Position numbers and translations under genes: made by a program
In this document: piece by piece, positions 20,047-33,114 of the stretch
Numbering within the stretch: the stretch's first letter is position 1
Layout: each line of letters opens with the position of its first letter
Notes under the pieces: generated by a model
Told to the model about the DNA's origin: nothing
The model's input: the letters and a program-made list of their open reading frames with translations, nothing else
Database searches by the model: none
Source: Ryuthela nishihirai
Lineage: Eukaryota; Arthropoda; Arachnida; Araneae; Heptathelidae
Direction of reading: 5' to 3'
DNA length: 64,000 nucleotides
NCBI GenBank assembly: GCA_038380435.1
Contig: JAWZYU010000034.1
Coordinates: 6,120,704 to 6,184,703, forward strand

Positions 20047-22621
20047 ATATTAACAGATTAAAATACGTATTTGTCTGATTTCACACTTTGATTATCAGCT
20101 TTAACCTTTTCCACTACATACGTAACAACACACTAAAACGCCAATTAATAGGGATAACTTAATTATTCCGCTGTGCGCTGTAAAGGCTGCACGCGTTCTA
20201 TATATTCACTTGAAGGTGATTACTGTTCGTCCAAAGGGCTGAACGCAGTCACTTTTTCAACCAGTGACCCCCAGGTACATATTAACAGAAGAAAATACGT
20301 ATTTGTCTGATTTCACACTTTGATTATCAGCTTTAACCTTTTGCATTAGGTACACAACAACACACTTAAACGCCAATTAATAGGAATAACTTAATTATTC
20401 TGCTGTGCGTTATAACGGCTGCACGCGTTCTATATCTTCTGTTGAGGGTGATTGCTGTTCGTCCAAAAGATCATTCAAGCAGTGACCACCAGATATACGT
20501 TAACAGAATAAAATACGTATTTGTCTGATTTCACACTTTGATTAAAAGCTTTAACCTTTTCCACTAGGGACACAACAATACACTAAACCGCAAATTAATA
20601 GGGATAACTTAATTATTCCGCTGTGCGCTATAATGGCTCCACGCGTTCTATATATTCTTTTGAAGGTTAGTGCTGTTCGTCCAAAAGGCTGAACGCAGTC
20701 ACTTATTCAACCAGTGACCCCCAGATATATATTAACAGAACGAAATACGTATTTGTCTGATTTAAAATTTTGATTGACAGCTTTAACTTTTTCTATTAGT
20801 TACACAACAACACACTAAACCGCCAATTAATAGGGATAACTTAATCATTCCGTTGTGCGTTATAATGGCTACACGCGTTCTATATCTTCTGTTGATGGTG
20901 ATTGCTGTTCGTCCAAAGGGCTGAACGCAGTCACTTATTCAACCAGTAACCCCCAGATATGTGTTAACAGATTAAAATATATATTTGTCTGATTTCACAC
21001 TTTCATTAACAGCTTTAAACTTTTCCAGTAGGTACATATCAATACACTAAACCACCAATTAATAGGGATAACTTAATTATTCCCCTGTGCTTTATAATTG
21101 CTGCACGCGTTCTATATCTTCTGTTAAGCGTGATTGCTCTTCGTCTAAAGGGCTGAACGCAGTCACTTATTCAACCAGTGACCCCCAGGTACATATTTAA
21201 AGATTAAAATAACTATTTGTCGGATTTCGCACTTTGATTAACAGCTTTAAACTTGTCCACTAGGTACATAACAACATACTAAAACGCAAATTAATAGAGT
21301 AATTTAATTATTCCGCTGTGCGATATAATGGCTGCACGCGTTCTATATCTTCTGTTGAGGGTGGTTGCTGTTCGTCCAAAAGGCTGAACGCAGTCACTTA
21401 TTCAACCAGTAACCCCAGGTACATATTAACAGAATAAAATACGTATTTGTCTGATTTCACACTTTGATTAACAGCTTTAACCTTCTCAACTACGTACATA
21501 ACATCACACTAAAACGCCAATTAATAGGGATAACTTAATTATTCCGCTGTGCGCTCTAATGGCTGCACGCTTTCTATATCTTCTGTTGTGGGTGATTGCT
21601 GTTCGTCCAAAGCGCTGAACGCAGTCACCTTTTCAACCAGTGACCCCCAGTTACATTTTAACAGATTAGAATACGTATTTGTCTGATTTCATTTTGATTA
21701 ACAGCTTTAACCTTGTCCCCTAGGTACATAACAACACACTAAAACGCCAATTAATAGAGTAACTTAATTATTCCGCTGTGCGCTATAATGGCTGTACGCG
21801 TTCTGTATATTCTGTTGAGGGTGATTGCTGTTCGTCCAAAGGGCTGAACGCAGTCACTTATTCAACCAGTGACCCCCAGGTACATATTAAAAGATTAAAA
21901 TAGGTATTTGTCTGATTTCACACTTTGATTAAGAGCTTTAACCTTCTCCACTAGGTACATAACAACACACTAAATCGCCAATTAATTGGGATAATTTAAT
22001 TATTCCGCTGTGCGCTATAATGGCTGCACGCGTTCTATATCTTCTGCTGAGGGTGATTGCTGTTCTTCCAAAAGGCTGAACGCAGTCACTTATTCAACCA
22101 GTGACCCACAGGTACATATTAACAGATTAAAATACGCATTTGTCTGATTTCACACTATGATTATCAGTTTTAACTTTTTCCATTAGGTACACATCAACAC
22201 AATTAAAGGCCAATCAATAGGGAAAAATTAATTATTCCGCTGTGCGCTGTAATGGCTGCACGCGTTCTATATTTTCGGTTGAGGGTGATTGCTGTTCTTC
22301 CAAAGGGTTGAAGGCAGTCACTTATTCCACCAGTGAACCCCAGGTACATATTAACAGATTAAAATACGTATCTGTCTGATTTCACACTTTGATTAAGAGT
22401 TTTAAACTTCTCCACTACGTACAAAACAAGACATTAAATCGCCAATTAATAGAGTAAATTAATTATTCCTTGTGCGCTATAATGGCTGCACGCGTTCTAT
22501 ATCTTCTGTTAAGGGTGATTGGTGTTCGTCGAAAGGGCTGAACGCAGTCATTTATTAAACCAGTGACTCCCCAGATATATGTTAACAGATTAAAATACGT
22601 ATTAATCTGATTTCCCACTTT
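20047..22621. repeat. Satellite 1, right part (~231-bp monomers)
   Basis: Marker GAACGCAGTC recurs at 20241, then (after a monomer with a small deletion) 20691, 20923, 21155, 21386, 21617, 21846, 22078, 22310 (GAAGGC) and 22540: a very regular 229-232 bp. The array stops abruptly where CACTTTGATT meets the GATTCGGAG of satellite 2. Confidence 0.95.
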
Positions 22622-25600
22622 GATTCGGAGTCGTTCTCCGTGTATATCACTTTAGAAATAAAAGATAATGAATCGTCAGGTAGCACAGCATCTAGTTTAA
22701 CAAGTTTCCTTTCGGACCTGTATTAGTGAGGGTCTATGGGTAACTGCTATTGCAATTAACATTGCTTAGATATAGATAAGGCACTCATTGTCTAAAATAA
22801 ATGAGTGGAGGGTTTAGGTAGGTTAGTGTAGTCAAATGATGGCCAAAATCAGATGCCGTGACGACCGTTTCCTTTTCCCTATGATGTGACTATAGGTAGG
22901 TTAATTCGAACTAACACTCTTAATATCTATATACCTTTTAGGTCAAGGTGATAAAAATATATATTCAGCTGTTTGCGATAACAAAATAACTGATTCGGAG
23001 TCGTTCTGTCACTTTAGAAATAAAAGATAATGAATCGTTAGGTAGCACAGCATCTGGTTTAACAAGTTTCGTTTCGGACCTGTATTAGCGAGGGTCTATG
23101 GGTAACTACTATTACAATTAACATTGTTTAGATAGGATAAGGCACTCATTGTCTAAAATAAATGAGTGTAGGGTTTAAGTAGGTTAGTGTAGTCAAATGA
23201 TGGCCAAAATCAGATGCCGTGACCACCGTTTCCTTTTCCCTACGATGTGACTATAGGTAGGTTAATTCGAACTACCACTCTTAATGTCTATATACGTTTT
23301 AGGTGACGGTGATAAAAATATATATTCAGCTGTTTGCGATAACAAAATAATTGATTGGGAGTCGTTCTCCGTGTATGTCACTTTAGAAATAAAAGGTAAT
23401 TAATCGTTAGGTAGCACAGCATCTGGTTTAACAAGTTTCGTTTCGGACCTGTATTAGCGAGGTCTATGGGTAACTGCTATTGCAATTAACATTGTTTAGA
23501 TAGGATAAGGCACTCATTGTCTAAAATAAATGAGTGTAGGGTTTAAGTAGGTTAGTGTAGTCAAATGATGGCCAAAATCAGATGCCGTGACCACCGTTTC
23601 CTTTTCCCTATGATGTGACTATACGTAGGTTAATTCGAACTAACACTCTTAATGTCTATATACCTTTTAAGTGAAGGTGATAAAAATATATATTCAGCTG
23701 TTTGCGATAACAAAATAATTGATTCGGAGTGGTTCTGTCAGTTTAGAAATAAAAGATAATGAATCGTCAGGTAGCACAGCATCTGGTTTAACAAGTTTCG
23801 TTTCGGACCTGTATTAGCGAGGGTCTATGGGTAACTGCTATTGCAATTAACATTGTTTAGATAGGATAAGGCACTCATTGTCTAAAATAAATGAGTGTAG
23901 GGTTTAAGTAGGTTAGTGTAGTCAAATGATGGCCAAAATCAGATGCCGTGACCACCGTTTCCTTTTCCCTACGATGTGACTATAGGTTGGTTAATTCGAA
24001 TTACCACTCTTAATGTCTATATACGTTTTAGGTGACGGTGATAAAAATATATATTCAGCTGTTTGCGATAACAAAATAATTGATTGGGAGTCGTTCTCCG
24101 TGTATGTCACTTTAGAAATAAAAGGTAATTAATCGTTAGGTAGCACAACATCTGGTTTAACAAGTTTCGTTTCGGACCTGTATTAGCGAGGGTCTATGGG
24201 TAACTGCTATTGCAATTAACATTGCTTAGATATAGATAAGGCACTCATTGTCTGAAATAAATGAGTGCAGGGTTTAGGTAGGTTAGTGTAGTCAAATGAT
24301 GGCCAAAATCAGATGCCGTGACCACCGTTTCCTTTTCCCTATGATGTGACTATACGTAGGTTAATTCGAACTAACACTCTTAATTTCTATATACCTTTTA
24401 GGTGAAGGTGATAAAAATATATATTCAGCTGTTTGCGATAACCAAATAATTGATTCGGAGTCGTTCTGTCACTTTAGAAATAAAAGATAATGAATCGTTA
24501 GGTAGCACAGCATCTGGTTTAACAAGTTTCGTTTCGGACCTGTATTAGCGAGGGTCTATGGGTAACTGCTATTAAAATTAACATTGTTTAGATAGGATAA
24601 GGCACTCATTGTCTAAAATAAATGAGTGTAGGGTTTAAGTAGGTTAGTGTAGTCAAATGATGGCCAAAATCAGATGCCGTGACCACCGTTTCCTTTTTCC
24701 TACGATGTGACTATAGGTAGGTTAATTCGAACTACCACTCTTAATGTCTATATACCTTTTAGGTGAAGGTGATAAAAATATATATTCAGCTGTTTGCGAT
24801 AGCCAAATAATTGATTCGGAGTCGTTCTGTCACTTTAGAAATGAAAGATAATAAATCGTTAGGTAGCACAGCATCTGGTTTAACAAGTTTCGTTTCGGAC
24901 CTGTATTAGCGAGGGTCTATGGGTAACTGCTATTGCAATTAACATTGCTTAGATATAGATAAGGCACTGATTATCTAAAATAAATGAGTGTAGGGTTTAA
25001 GTAGGTAAGTGTAGTCAAATGATGGCCAAAATCAGATGCCGTGAAAACCGTTTCCTTTTTCCTATGATGTGACTATAGGTAGGTTAATTCGAACTACCAC
25101 TCTTAATGTCTATATACGTTTTAGGTGAAGTTGATAAAAATATATATTCAGCTGTTTGCGATAAGAAAAGAATTGATTCGGAGTCGTTCTGTCACTTTAG
25201 AAATAAAAGATAATGAATCGTTAGGTGGCACAGCATCTGGTTTAACAAGTTTCGTTTCGGACTTGTATTAGCGAGGGTCTATGGGTAACTGCTATTGCAA
25301 TTAACATTATTTAGATAGGATAAGGCACTCATTGTCTAAAATAAATGAGTGTAGGGTTTCAGTAGGTTAGTGTAGTCAAATGATGGCCAAAATCAGATGC
25401 CGTGACCACCGTTTCCTTTTCCCTACGATGTGACTATAGGTAGGTTAATTCGAACTACCACTCTTAATGTCTATATACGTTTTAGGTGACGGTGATAAAA
25501 ATATATATTCAGCTGTTTGCGATAACAAAATAATTGATTGGGAGTCGTTCTCCGTGTATGTCACTTTAGAAATAAAAGGTAATGAATCGTTAGGTAGCAC

Positions 25601-27735
25601 AGCATCTGGTTTAACAAGTTTCGTTTCGGACCTGTATTAGCGAGAATCTATGGGTAACTGCTATTGCAATTAACATTGCTTAGATATAGATAAGGCACTC
25701 ATTGTCTAAAATGAATGAGTGGAGGGTTTAGGTAGGTTAGTGTAGTCAAATGATGGCCAAAATCAGATGCCGTGACGACCGTTTCCTTTTCCCTATGATG
25801 TGACTATACGTAGGTTAATTCGAACTAACACTCTTAATGTCTATATACCTTTTAGGTGAAGGTGATAAAAATATATATTCAGCTGTTTGCGATAACAAAA
25901 TAATTGATTCGGAGTGGTTCTGTCAGTTTAGAAATAAAAGATAATGAATCGTCAGGTAGCACAGCATCTGGTTTAACAAGTTTCGTTTCGGACCTGTATT
26001 AGCAAGGGTCTATGGGTAACTGCTATTGCAATTAACATTGCTTAGATATAGATAAGGCACTCATTGTCTAAAATAAATGAGTGTAGGGTTTAAGTAGGTT
26101 AGTGTAGTCAAATGATGGCCAAAATCAGATGCCGTGACCACCGTTTCCTTTTCCCTACGATGTGACTATAGGTAAGTTAATTCGAACTACCACTCTTAAT
26201 GTCTATATACGTTTTAGGTGACGGTGATAAAAATATATATTCAGCTGTTTGCGATAACAAAATAATTGATTCGGAGACGTTCTGTCACTTTAGAAATAAA
26301 AGATAATGAATCGTTAGGTAGCACAGCATCTGGTTTAACAAGTTTCGTTTCGGACCTGTATTAGCGAGGTCTATGGGTAACTGCTATTGCAATTAACATT
26401 GTTTAGATAGGATAAGGCACTCATTGTCTAAAATAAATGAGTGTAGGGTTTAAGTAGGTTAGTGTAGTCAAATGATGGCCAAAATCAGATGCCGTGACCA
26501 CCGTTTCCTTTTCCCTACGATGTGACTATAGGTTGGTTAATTCGAACTACCACTCTTAATGTCTATATACGTTTTAGGTGACGGTGATAAAAATATATAT
26601 TCAGCTGTTTGCGATAACAAAATAATTGATTGGGAGTCGTTCTCCGTGTATGTCACTTTAGAAATAAAAGGTAATTAATCGTTAGGTAGCACAGCATGTG
26701 GTTTAACAAGTTTCGTTTCGGACCTGTATTAGCGAGGGTCTATGGGTAACTGCTATTGCAATTAACATTGCTTAGATATAGATAAGGCACTCATTGTCTA
26801 AAATAAATGAGTGGAGGGTTTAGGTAGGTTAGTGTAGTCAAATGATGGCCAAAATCAGATGCCGTGACGACCGTTTCCTTTTCCTTATTTTGTGAGTATA
26901 GGTAGGTTAATTCGACCTAACACTCTTAATGTCTATATACCTTTTAGGTGAAGGTGATAAAAATATATATTCAGCTGTTACTATAACAAAATAATTGATT
27001 GGGAGTCGTTCTCCGTGTATGTCACTTTAGAAATAAAAGATAATGAATCGTCAGGTAGCACAGCATCTGGTTTAACAAGTTTCGTTTCGGACCTGAATTA
27101 GCGAGGGTCTATAGGTAACTGCTATTGCAATTAACATTGCTTAGATATAGATAAGGCACTCATTGTCTAAAATAAATGAGTGTAGGGTTTAAGTAGGTTA
27201 GTGTAGTCAAATGATGGCCAAAATCAGATGCCGTGACGACCGTTTCCTTTTCCCTATGATATGACTATAGGTAGGTTAATTCGAACTAACACTCTTAATG
27301 TCTATATACCTTTTAAGTGAAGGTGATAAGAATATATATTAAGCTGTTTGCGATAACAAAATAATTGATTCGGAGTCGTTCTGTCAGTTTAGAAATAAAA
27401 GATAATGAATCGTTAGGTAGCACAGCATCTGATTTAACAAGTTTCGTTTCGGACCTGTATTAGCGAGGGTCTATGGTAACTGCTATTGCAATTAAAATTG
27501 CTTAGATATAGATAAGACACTCATTGTCTAAAATAAATGAGTGGAGTGTTTAAGTAGGTTAGTGTAGTCAAATGACGACCAAAATCAGATGCCGTGACCA
27601 CCGTTTCCTTTTCCCTATGATGTGACTATAGGTAGGTTAATTCGAACTAACACTCTTAATGTCTATATACTTTTTAGGTGAAGGTGATAAAATATATATT
27701 CAGCTGTTTGAGATAACAAAATAATTGATTCGGAG
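22622..27735. repeat. Satellite 2, 14 monomers of ~365 bp
   Basis: Units begin GATTCGGAG or GATTGGGAG at 22622, 22992, 23353, 23721, 24082, 24452, 24813, 25175, 25536, 25906, 26268, 26628, 26997 and 27367, with a last partial GATTCGGAG at 27727. Each carries GTAGCACAGCATCTGGTTTA, AAATGATGGCCAAAATCAGA and ATATATATTCAGCTGTTTGC. Two length polymorphisms mark sub-types: presence or absence of the TCCGTGTATG segment near the start, and GCTTAGATATAGATAAGG versus GTTTAGATAGGATAAGG. Confidence 0.96.
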
Positions 27736-28740
27736 AATATTATATGTAATATGTGTTTGCAATGAATATAAAGGTTGTCTCCGATTTAAACATCAAATTA
27801 TTGATGTGTAAACACGAAAATAATATATTTCAAAAACAAAACCCATATACAATGGATTCTCTTTACGTCTTTGAAGACACCACCCGTTAGAAAGCAATAT
27901 CAGGATGCAAAGTCGTTTATCGTAGAGTAAATATTCTTTTTACACTAAAAGTACTATAACAGCTATGCATTGTCGCTTTTCATTCTTTTATGCAAGTTTT
28001 TTAATGGTAATTTCCTTGTTTGTAGTTTTCTCTATAACTATAAACCTCGCTTTCAATTTTATTGATAACGTCTATTACGCTTCCACATGAAATCACTTAA
28101 CGTGCTTCAACATACTCCAAAGCTGAGGCATACGCGACATAATAGACTTTTCTTCGTTCCCACTGTTATCATAAAACTTTTCTCATTTTTTCTATCCAGG
28201 AATTTATGCTTAAACTGTAATAAGCAAAGTATTTCAATAGTCTTTGTTTTCATAACCATAATAATAACTAACATAGTTTAGTAAATTATAAGCATATAAT
28301 TAATTTCAATGTAATTCTTCCATTTCCATATTCTTTTCTGAGCATTGGAGTCTTGTGACCTGCGCCTTTATTCCATCGGCAACAATGAATTCGCAATGAA
28401 GCTAGAAAATAAAGCAGAGGAAGCCTTTTCTACATCTTTGAAGAGATCCTTTAGTGTCCTGATGCCAAAGAGATAATTCAACATTTCTGAATCCATCTCT
28501 CGACCTAACCCTGCGTACATTTGTTTCAACACTGAATTTCATGTGAATCTTCTGTATTTTCCACATTTGAAGCAAGCGGATACCTCAACGAACCGACACC
28601 GACAACTTATTAAGTGTAATAGTGTTGTACAATACGATATTTTGAAATAAATGTATATTTCATTCATTAAAATGTAGCCTTTTCACTTCCTCAATGTCTC
28701 TCAGGGTTGGATACATACTAGGATCTCTTCCGTTGAAGTA
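27736..28740. other. Spacer, no gene seen
   Basis: Follows satellite 2 at a sharp edge. AT-rich, short open frames only, no matched repeat. Confidence 0.5.
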
Positions 28741-29058
28741 CAGTCGCACAAAAAAATATCCGAACATTCATCCTCTCAGACCTTCTACTATGGCATATAA
28801 ACTGACAGGCTCCTGTCAGACCTCTGTGGCAAGCAGCTGCTTGAGGGGGTATTTATTTTTTTTTTATTTTATATAGTTGATTATAGAATTCAGGAAAAGT
28901 ATCTGGCAACTATTTTATTTAGAAATTAGTGATCTGGCAACCTTCGTGTACAATACACGAAGGTTGTCAGATCACTAATTTCTAAAAAAATCGTTGCTAC
29001 ATATTTTTCCTGAATTCTGTAATCAACCATAGTGTTCGGATATTTTTTTCAGCGACTG
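28741..29058. mobile_element. Palindromic MITE with SINE A tail in the left arm
   Basis: TA flanks at 28739-28740 and 29059-29060; termini CAGTCGCACAAAAAA and TTTTTTTCAGCGACTG; palindrome centre at GTGTACAATACAC. A truncated SINE A (28767-28873, plus) interrupts the left arm between CCGAACA and AGTTGATTATAG. Confidence 0.88.
28767..28873 (+). mobile_element. SINE A 3' body inside the MITE
   Basis: Starts at CATCCTCTCAGACC, has the conserved hairpin and GCAGCTGCTTGAGGGGGTAT, and ends in a T-rich tail. Confidence 0.82.
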
Positions 29059-29960
29059 TACAACGCATTCTTGAATTGCAGAACTATTAGCTGTCTTGAA
29101 CTCGGGTTTTATGATAGAAGCACAATTGTTATAACGCAATATGGGATGGCAGAGAGGATATCATAGAAGGAATTTGGGGGAGGCACAGACAAGTCTCTGT
29201 GTAGCTACAAAGTTAGGAAAAGAGCGAATTAAAATGTTTAATCAAACAAATGTACAAAAGGGGTAAAAAAAAAGTATTATTGAATCTAAATCGCATACTG
29301 CTACAGATAAAGACAAAGAATATTAATTCAACACGGGTTGGAAGAAGGAAAAAAAATTGCAAAATTGCGGACAAGAGATCAAGTATTTTAGGTATTGGAA
29401 GGGCCGAATTCTGTTTAAAAAAGGTAAATATATTTCGACAGTTTGTATAGTTATTGACCTCTCACTGATAATATTCGAAGCTAGTGCACGTTGGAAAACT
29501 TCAAAAAGTTACATCACCATGTGGGAAAACCATGCACTGTTGGGCAACCTACTTCAGGCCGCTGCCCATGCCCCCAACCATGAACGAGGAATTAATATTA
29601 CCTTAACGTCACCCGGAGCTACCCATGGCCAGCGGGGGACAGCTGAGCTAAAGGATTTACATTATCGTCTGTTCTTTCGTTCCTTTCTTTGTACTTCGCT
29701 TGGTTAATCTTTCTCCTTAATATATTTTAAACTAAAATAGTGTTTAGATTAAACTTTATGAGAAGTAAATAATCGTGTACTTTTTAAAAAGTAGCACTTT
29801 TACATTTAAATACATCGTGTTTTTTTAATGTATATTTACACTTGCTACGAAAAACAGCATTAAAGCCAGTTTCCGAAATTATTAGTTTTTATAGATCCGA
29901 ATGAAACATAATGCACAAAGGACTAAATGGTAAAATGTTAGTTATTGCTCAGATAATGCA
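29059..29960. other. Spacer, no gene seen
   Basis: Two short open frames (29250-29450 and 29357-29707) lack any motif. The stretch 29520-29700 is more GC-rich than its surroundings but was not identified. Confidence 0.45.
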
Positions 29961-30019
29961 TTTAGGAGTGCAGTGGCTAAGAAAGTTTATTAAACTTTCT
30001 TAGCCACTGCACTCCTAAA
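29961..30019. repeat. Perfect 29-bp inverted repeat, 1-nt spacer
   Basis: 29961-29989 is the exact reverse complement of 29991-30019, with a single T between. The arm begins TTTAGGAGTGCAGTGGC. No transposon ends are visible around it. Confidence 0.93.
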
Positions 30020-31098
30020 TACTGATAATTACTTATTGATAATTGCAAAACTTCAAATAATAAATTTTAATACACAGGCGACCTGCGTTTTTTAATGGCA
30101 TTATGAAACAGTTCCTTTGCTAATCCCCATGCCTTCCACAAAAACTAATAAGGAGCAAAGATTACTGGAAAAGTAATAAATTTGGTACTTCGAATTAAAA
30201 TGCAACTGAGGTAGAATTTCCAGTATTTAAACTTTGAACTTTTTAATAGTCAAGTGCATCTTTCTCAAACAATTTGTTTTTACACATAATTTGGATTGCA
30301 ACGTCTTGAAGATATTAAAAATTATGACTAAAATGGAAATTTGATTGCTTATATATAAAAGCAGTTTCGGTCATTGCTTACGAATATCAGTTCCATGTAT
30401 AATGCTTATCTGTTTGATATTCCAAATCGAGTTATGTCCTTCCTTGTGGTAGTAAAATATTGAACTGAAGGGTTTGGGGAAAACAACTGACATTGTGATC
30501 AATCAGGGTCGAGTGAAGGGGGCATGCCTCCCCCTTTAAAATGTAGTAAGTCTGATGGAAGCAAAAGATTATTAAAATCGTGCATATTTCACATGTATTT
30601 CAAGGAAGTTTTTCAAATCCTCTAATCAAATGGGGATGGGAAAATTTTATATTGCAATGGAAATCAAATTTCTTGCTTGGACTCTGCCGCCCCTTTCTCC
30701 AGATCTCATCTTAGACATGAAAGTTTAATTTAATTAATTTTAATGTGATTTTTTAACAGACTGAAAATTTTCTCTAAAAAATAGGTCTTACTCATTCTGT
30801 TTAATCTTACTACAGCTATGGTCATTAATTTGCATGCAAATTTGCCGCCCCTAAAAAGTGCAACCCGTGGAACAACGCCGCCCCAGCTGACAAGCTGCAA
30901 CTTCTTTGTTTTCTTTCGTACGCACTTTCAAATAACATAGAGTTTTCCCAAAACAATGAACTGTGCCTATAAATAATTTTATCATTTTTCAATGAATTGA
31001 GCTTTCAATGAATTGAGCTTTTCAAATGAATTGAGCTTTCAAAGATATTTTAGGGCAAATGCTTTAGCACCCCCTCCCCACGAATAGGCACCCATAAC
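30020..31098. other. Spacer, no gene seen
   Basis: AT-rich with a short repeated motif AATGAATTGAGCTTT (three times near 30990-31040). No gene recognised. Confidence 0.45.
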
Positions 31099-31310
31099 AG
31101 TCTGCCGAGTGGTTACAGTGCTTGGCTACTGATCTAAGGGACCTGGGTTCGAGCCCCGGGTAAGGCATGGCTGTTTGTGTTGTTTTTCTGCTGAGATTCT
31201 GCCATCCTCTCAGACCATTTACTATGCAATATAAACTGACAAGCTTCTGTCAGATCTCTGTGGCAAGCAGCTGCTTGAGAGGGTATTTATATATTTATTT
31301 ATTTGTTTTT
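31099..31310 (+). mobile_element. SINE A, full structure
   Basis: tRNA-like head with A box GCCGAGTGGTTA and B box GGTTCGAGCCC, a GTTGTTTTTCTGCTGAG linker, the hairpin body (worn), GCAGCTGCTTGAGAGGGTAT and a TTTA-rich tail. It lies just upstream of the truncated LINE copy. Confidence 0.88.
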
Positions 31311-31339
31311 TATGATAAAAGCATGTTTCCTTAGGATTT

Positions 31340-32665
31340 TTTCAGAGCTATCATTATCCCTATCTGCAAAAAAGGTGATCGTAGTTCTTGTGATAACTAT
31401 AGGGGTATCAGCCTACTCTCTGTTCCAGGTAAAGTTCTCTGCATGATTCTATTTAATAGAACGAAGAATCTGGTTGACAGGCAATTGCATAAAGACCAAT
31501 GTGGATTCAGAAGTGGTAGGGGATGTGTAGGTCAGATATTTTCACTTAGGCAGATTCTTGAGAAATGCTTAGAGTTTCAGAAACCTTTGGTTGCTAGCTT
31601 TGTTGACTTCAAAAAGGCTTTCGACTCTGTTGATCGTCATAATCTGTGGTTGATTGTGAGATCATATGGTAAGTTAGTTAACATAATGAAAGCTCTCTAT
31701 AATAACACTGAGTCGTGTGTGAGAGTTGGTAAGGCTTGTAGCAATTGGTTTAGCATTACTTCTGGTGTTCGACAAGGGTGAATTTTGTCTCCTTTTCTCC
31801 TTAGCTTGGTTATTGATTATGTTATGTGAAATTCACTGCAAGGAAAAGATTTTGGCCTTAAATGGTCTAGAGATGCGAACGTTTCTGATTTAGATTATGC
31901 TGATGATTTAGCTCTTTTGGCAAATGATGTTGATGAGATGAACTCTTTCATTCGAGCTGTTGATGAAACTGGTAGTAGAGTAGGTTTGGTTATAAACAGA
32001 GGGAAAACTAAAGTGATGAAAATTGGTCAGGCAGGCTGTGATTTAGTTATTCTTAATGGTTGCAGTCTTGAGCAGGTATCACAGTTTAATTATCTTGGGA
32101 GCTATGTAACAGATATTTATGATGTGCGGCATGAGATAAACAGACGAATAGGGAATGTTGTCGCGACTTTTAAGAATCTATGGAGAGTGTGGAGAAATAG
32201 GCGTATACATCTAAAGACTAAAATTAGACTGTATAATAGTTTGGTTCTTTCTAGGGTTAATTATGGTAGTGACCGTGGACGCTTTGTAAACAAAATCACA
32301 AGAAACTAGATGCTTTCGCAGTATTTTGGGCATTAGATGGTTCAACTTTGTAACTAATGATGAGGTTAGGCAAAGGAGTTTGCAACCTCCTTTAAGCAGC
32401 ATATTGTGCAGCGAGAGACCCCGTTGGTTTGTCCATGTTGCCCGTATGAATAATTATAGATTGGTGAACAAGGTTATGAACAGTGTGACTAAAGGCCTCA
32501 GAAAGAGGGTGAGAGCTAGGATGCTGTGGGCAGACAATGTCAAACAGGACCTTATTAGAATTGTTGTGTTGTGGCCAGATGCAACAGCTGTAGCTCAGGA
32601 CAGATATGCTTGGAGAACTAAATTGCACGTTCTGGTTGAACCTTCGTACCCCATGGCTGATTGAG
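31340..32665 (+). pseudogene. LINE reverse transcriptase, 5'-truncated and decayed
   Basis: Second copy of the LINE at 1-2273, opposite strand, starting inside the RT domain. It shows NYRGISLL, CGFRSGRGCV, FVDFKKAFD (catalytic Asp present) and a YADD block near 31890, and continues to the C-terminal RWFVHVARM and DRYAWRTK blocks missing from the first copy. The frame is broken by TGA after VRQG (31780), a further TGA near 31827 and a TAG near 32307; nine bases present in the first copy are missing near 31670. 5' truncation is typical of incomplete target-primed reverse transcription. Confidence 0.9.
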
Positions 32666-33114
32666 GATGATGAGGATTACAGTTTGTTACATATTTGTTG
32701 AAGATGGTGCAAATGGAGAGAAAGGATTTTACGAAAATGCAATTTCTAAATCATATAATAATGGTTCCACTGAAATATACTGCATATCTTAATCTGTTAT
32801 AGCATGAGTAACTAATATTCTGTTATACCTAGGGTGTCCAGATTTCACTTAATAAAAACCAGGATATTTAAGTAAGTAATAAAAGCCAGGATATTTAAGC
32901 ATAATAATATCAACCAGGATATTTAAGTAAATATCCAAACATTAGAAAGCTTAAACTAGTACAGTTTAGTTATGATTCCTATTTAATTTAAATGAATTAG
33001 TGTCATTTTCCCTTGGAAGTTGTAAACGCACAGAAAAAAATTAACAAAGGCAGTTGTACAATCAGCAATAATCGTAACGTTTGGCATGGCCCCATGAAGG
33101 ATTATTTTTAGGAG
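32666..33114. other. Spacer with three CCAGGATATTTAAG motifs
   Basis: CCAGGATATTTAAG occurs three times between about 32860 and 32935. Otherwise AT-rich; no gene seen. Confidence 0.5.

Noticed and set aside
22622..27735. Telomeric TTAGG-type repeat suggested by AGGTTAG motifs
   Set aside because: The motif occurs only once or twice per 365-bp unit; there is no short tandem telomere repeat.
29357..29707. 116-codon open frame
   Set aside because: No recognisable domain and no splice or promoter context; cannot be supported.
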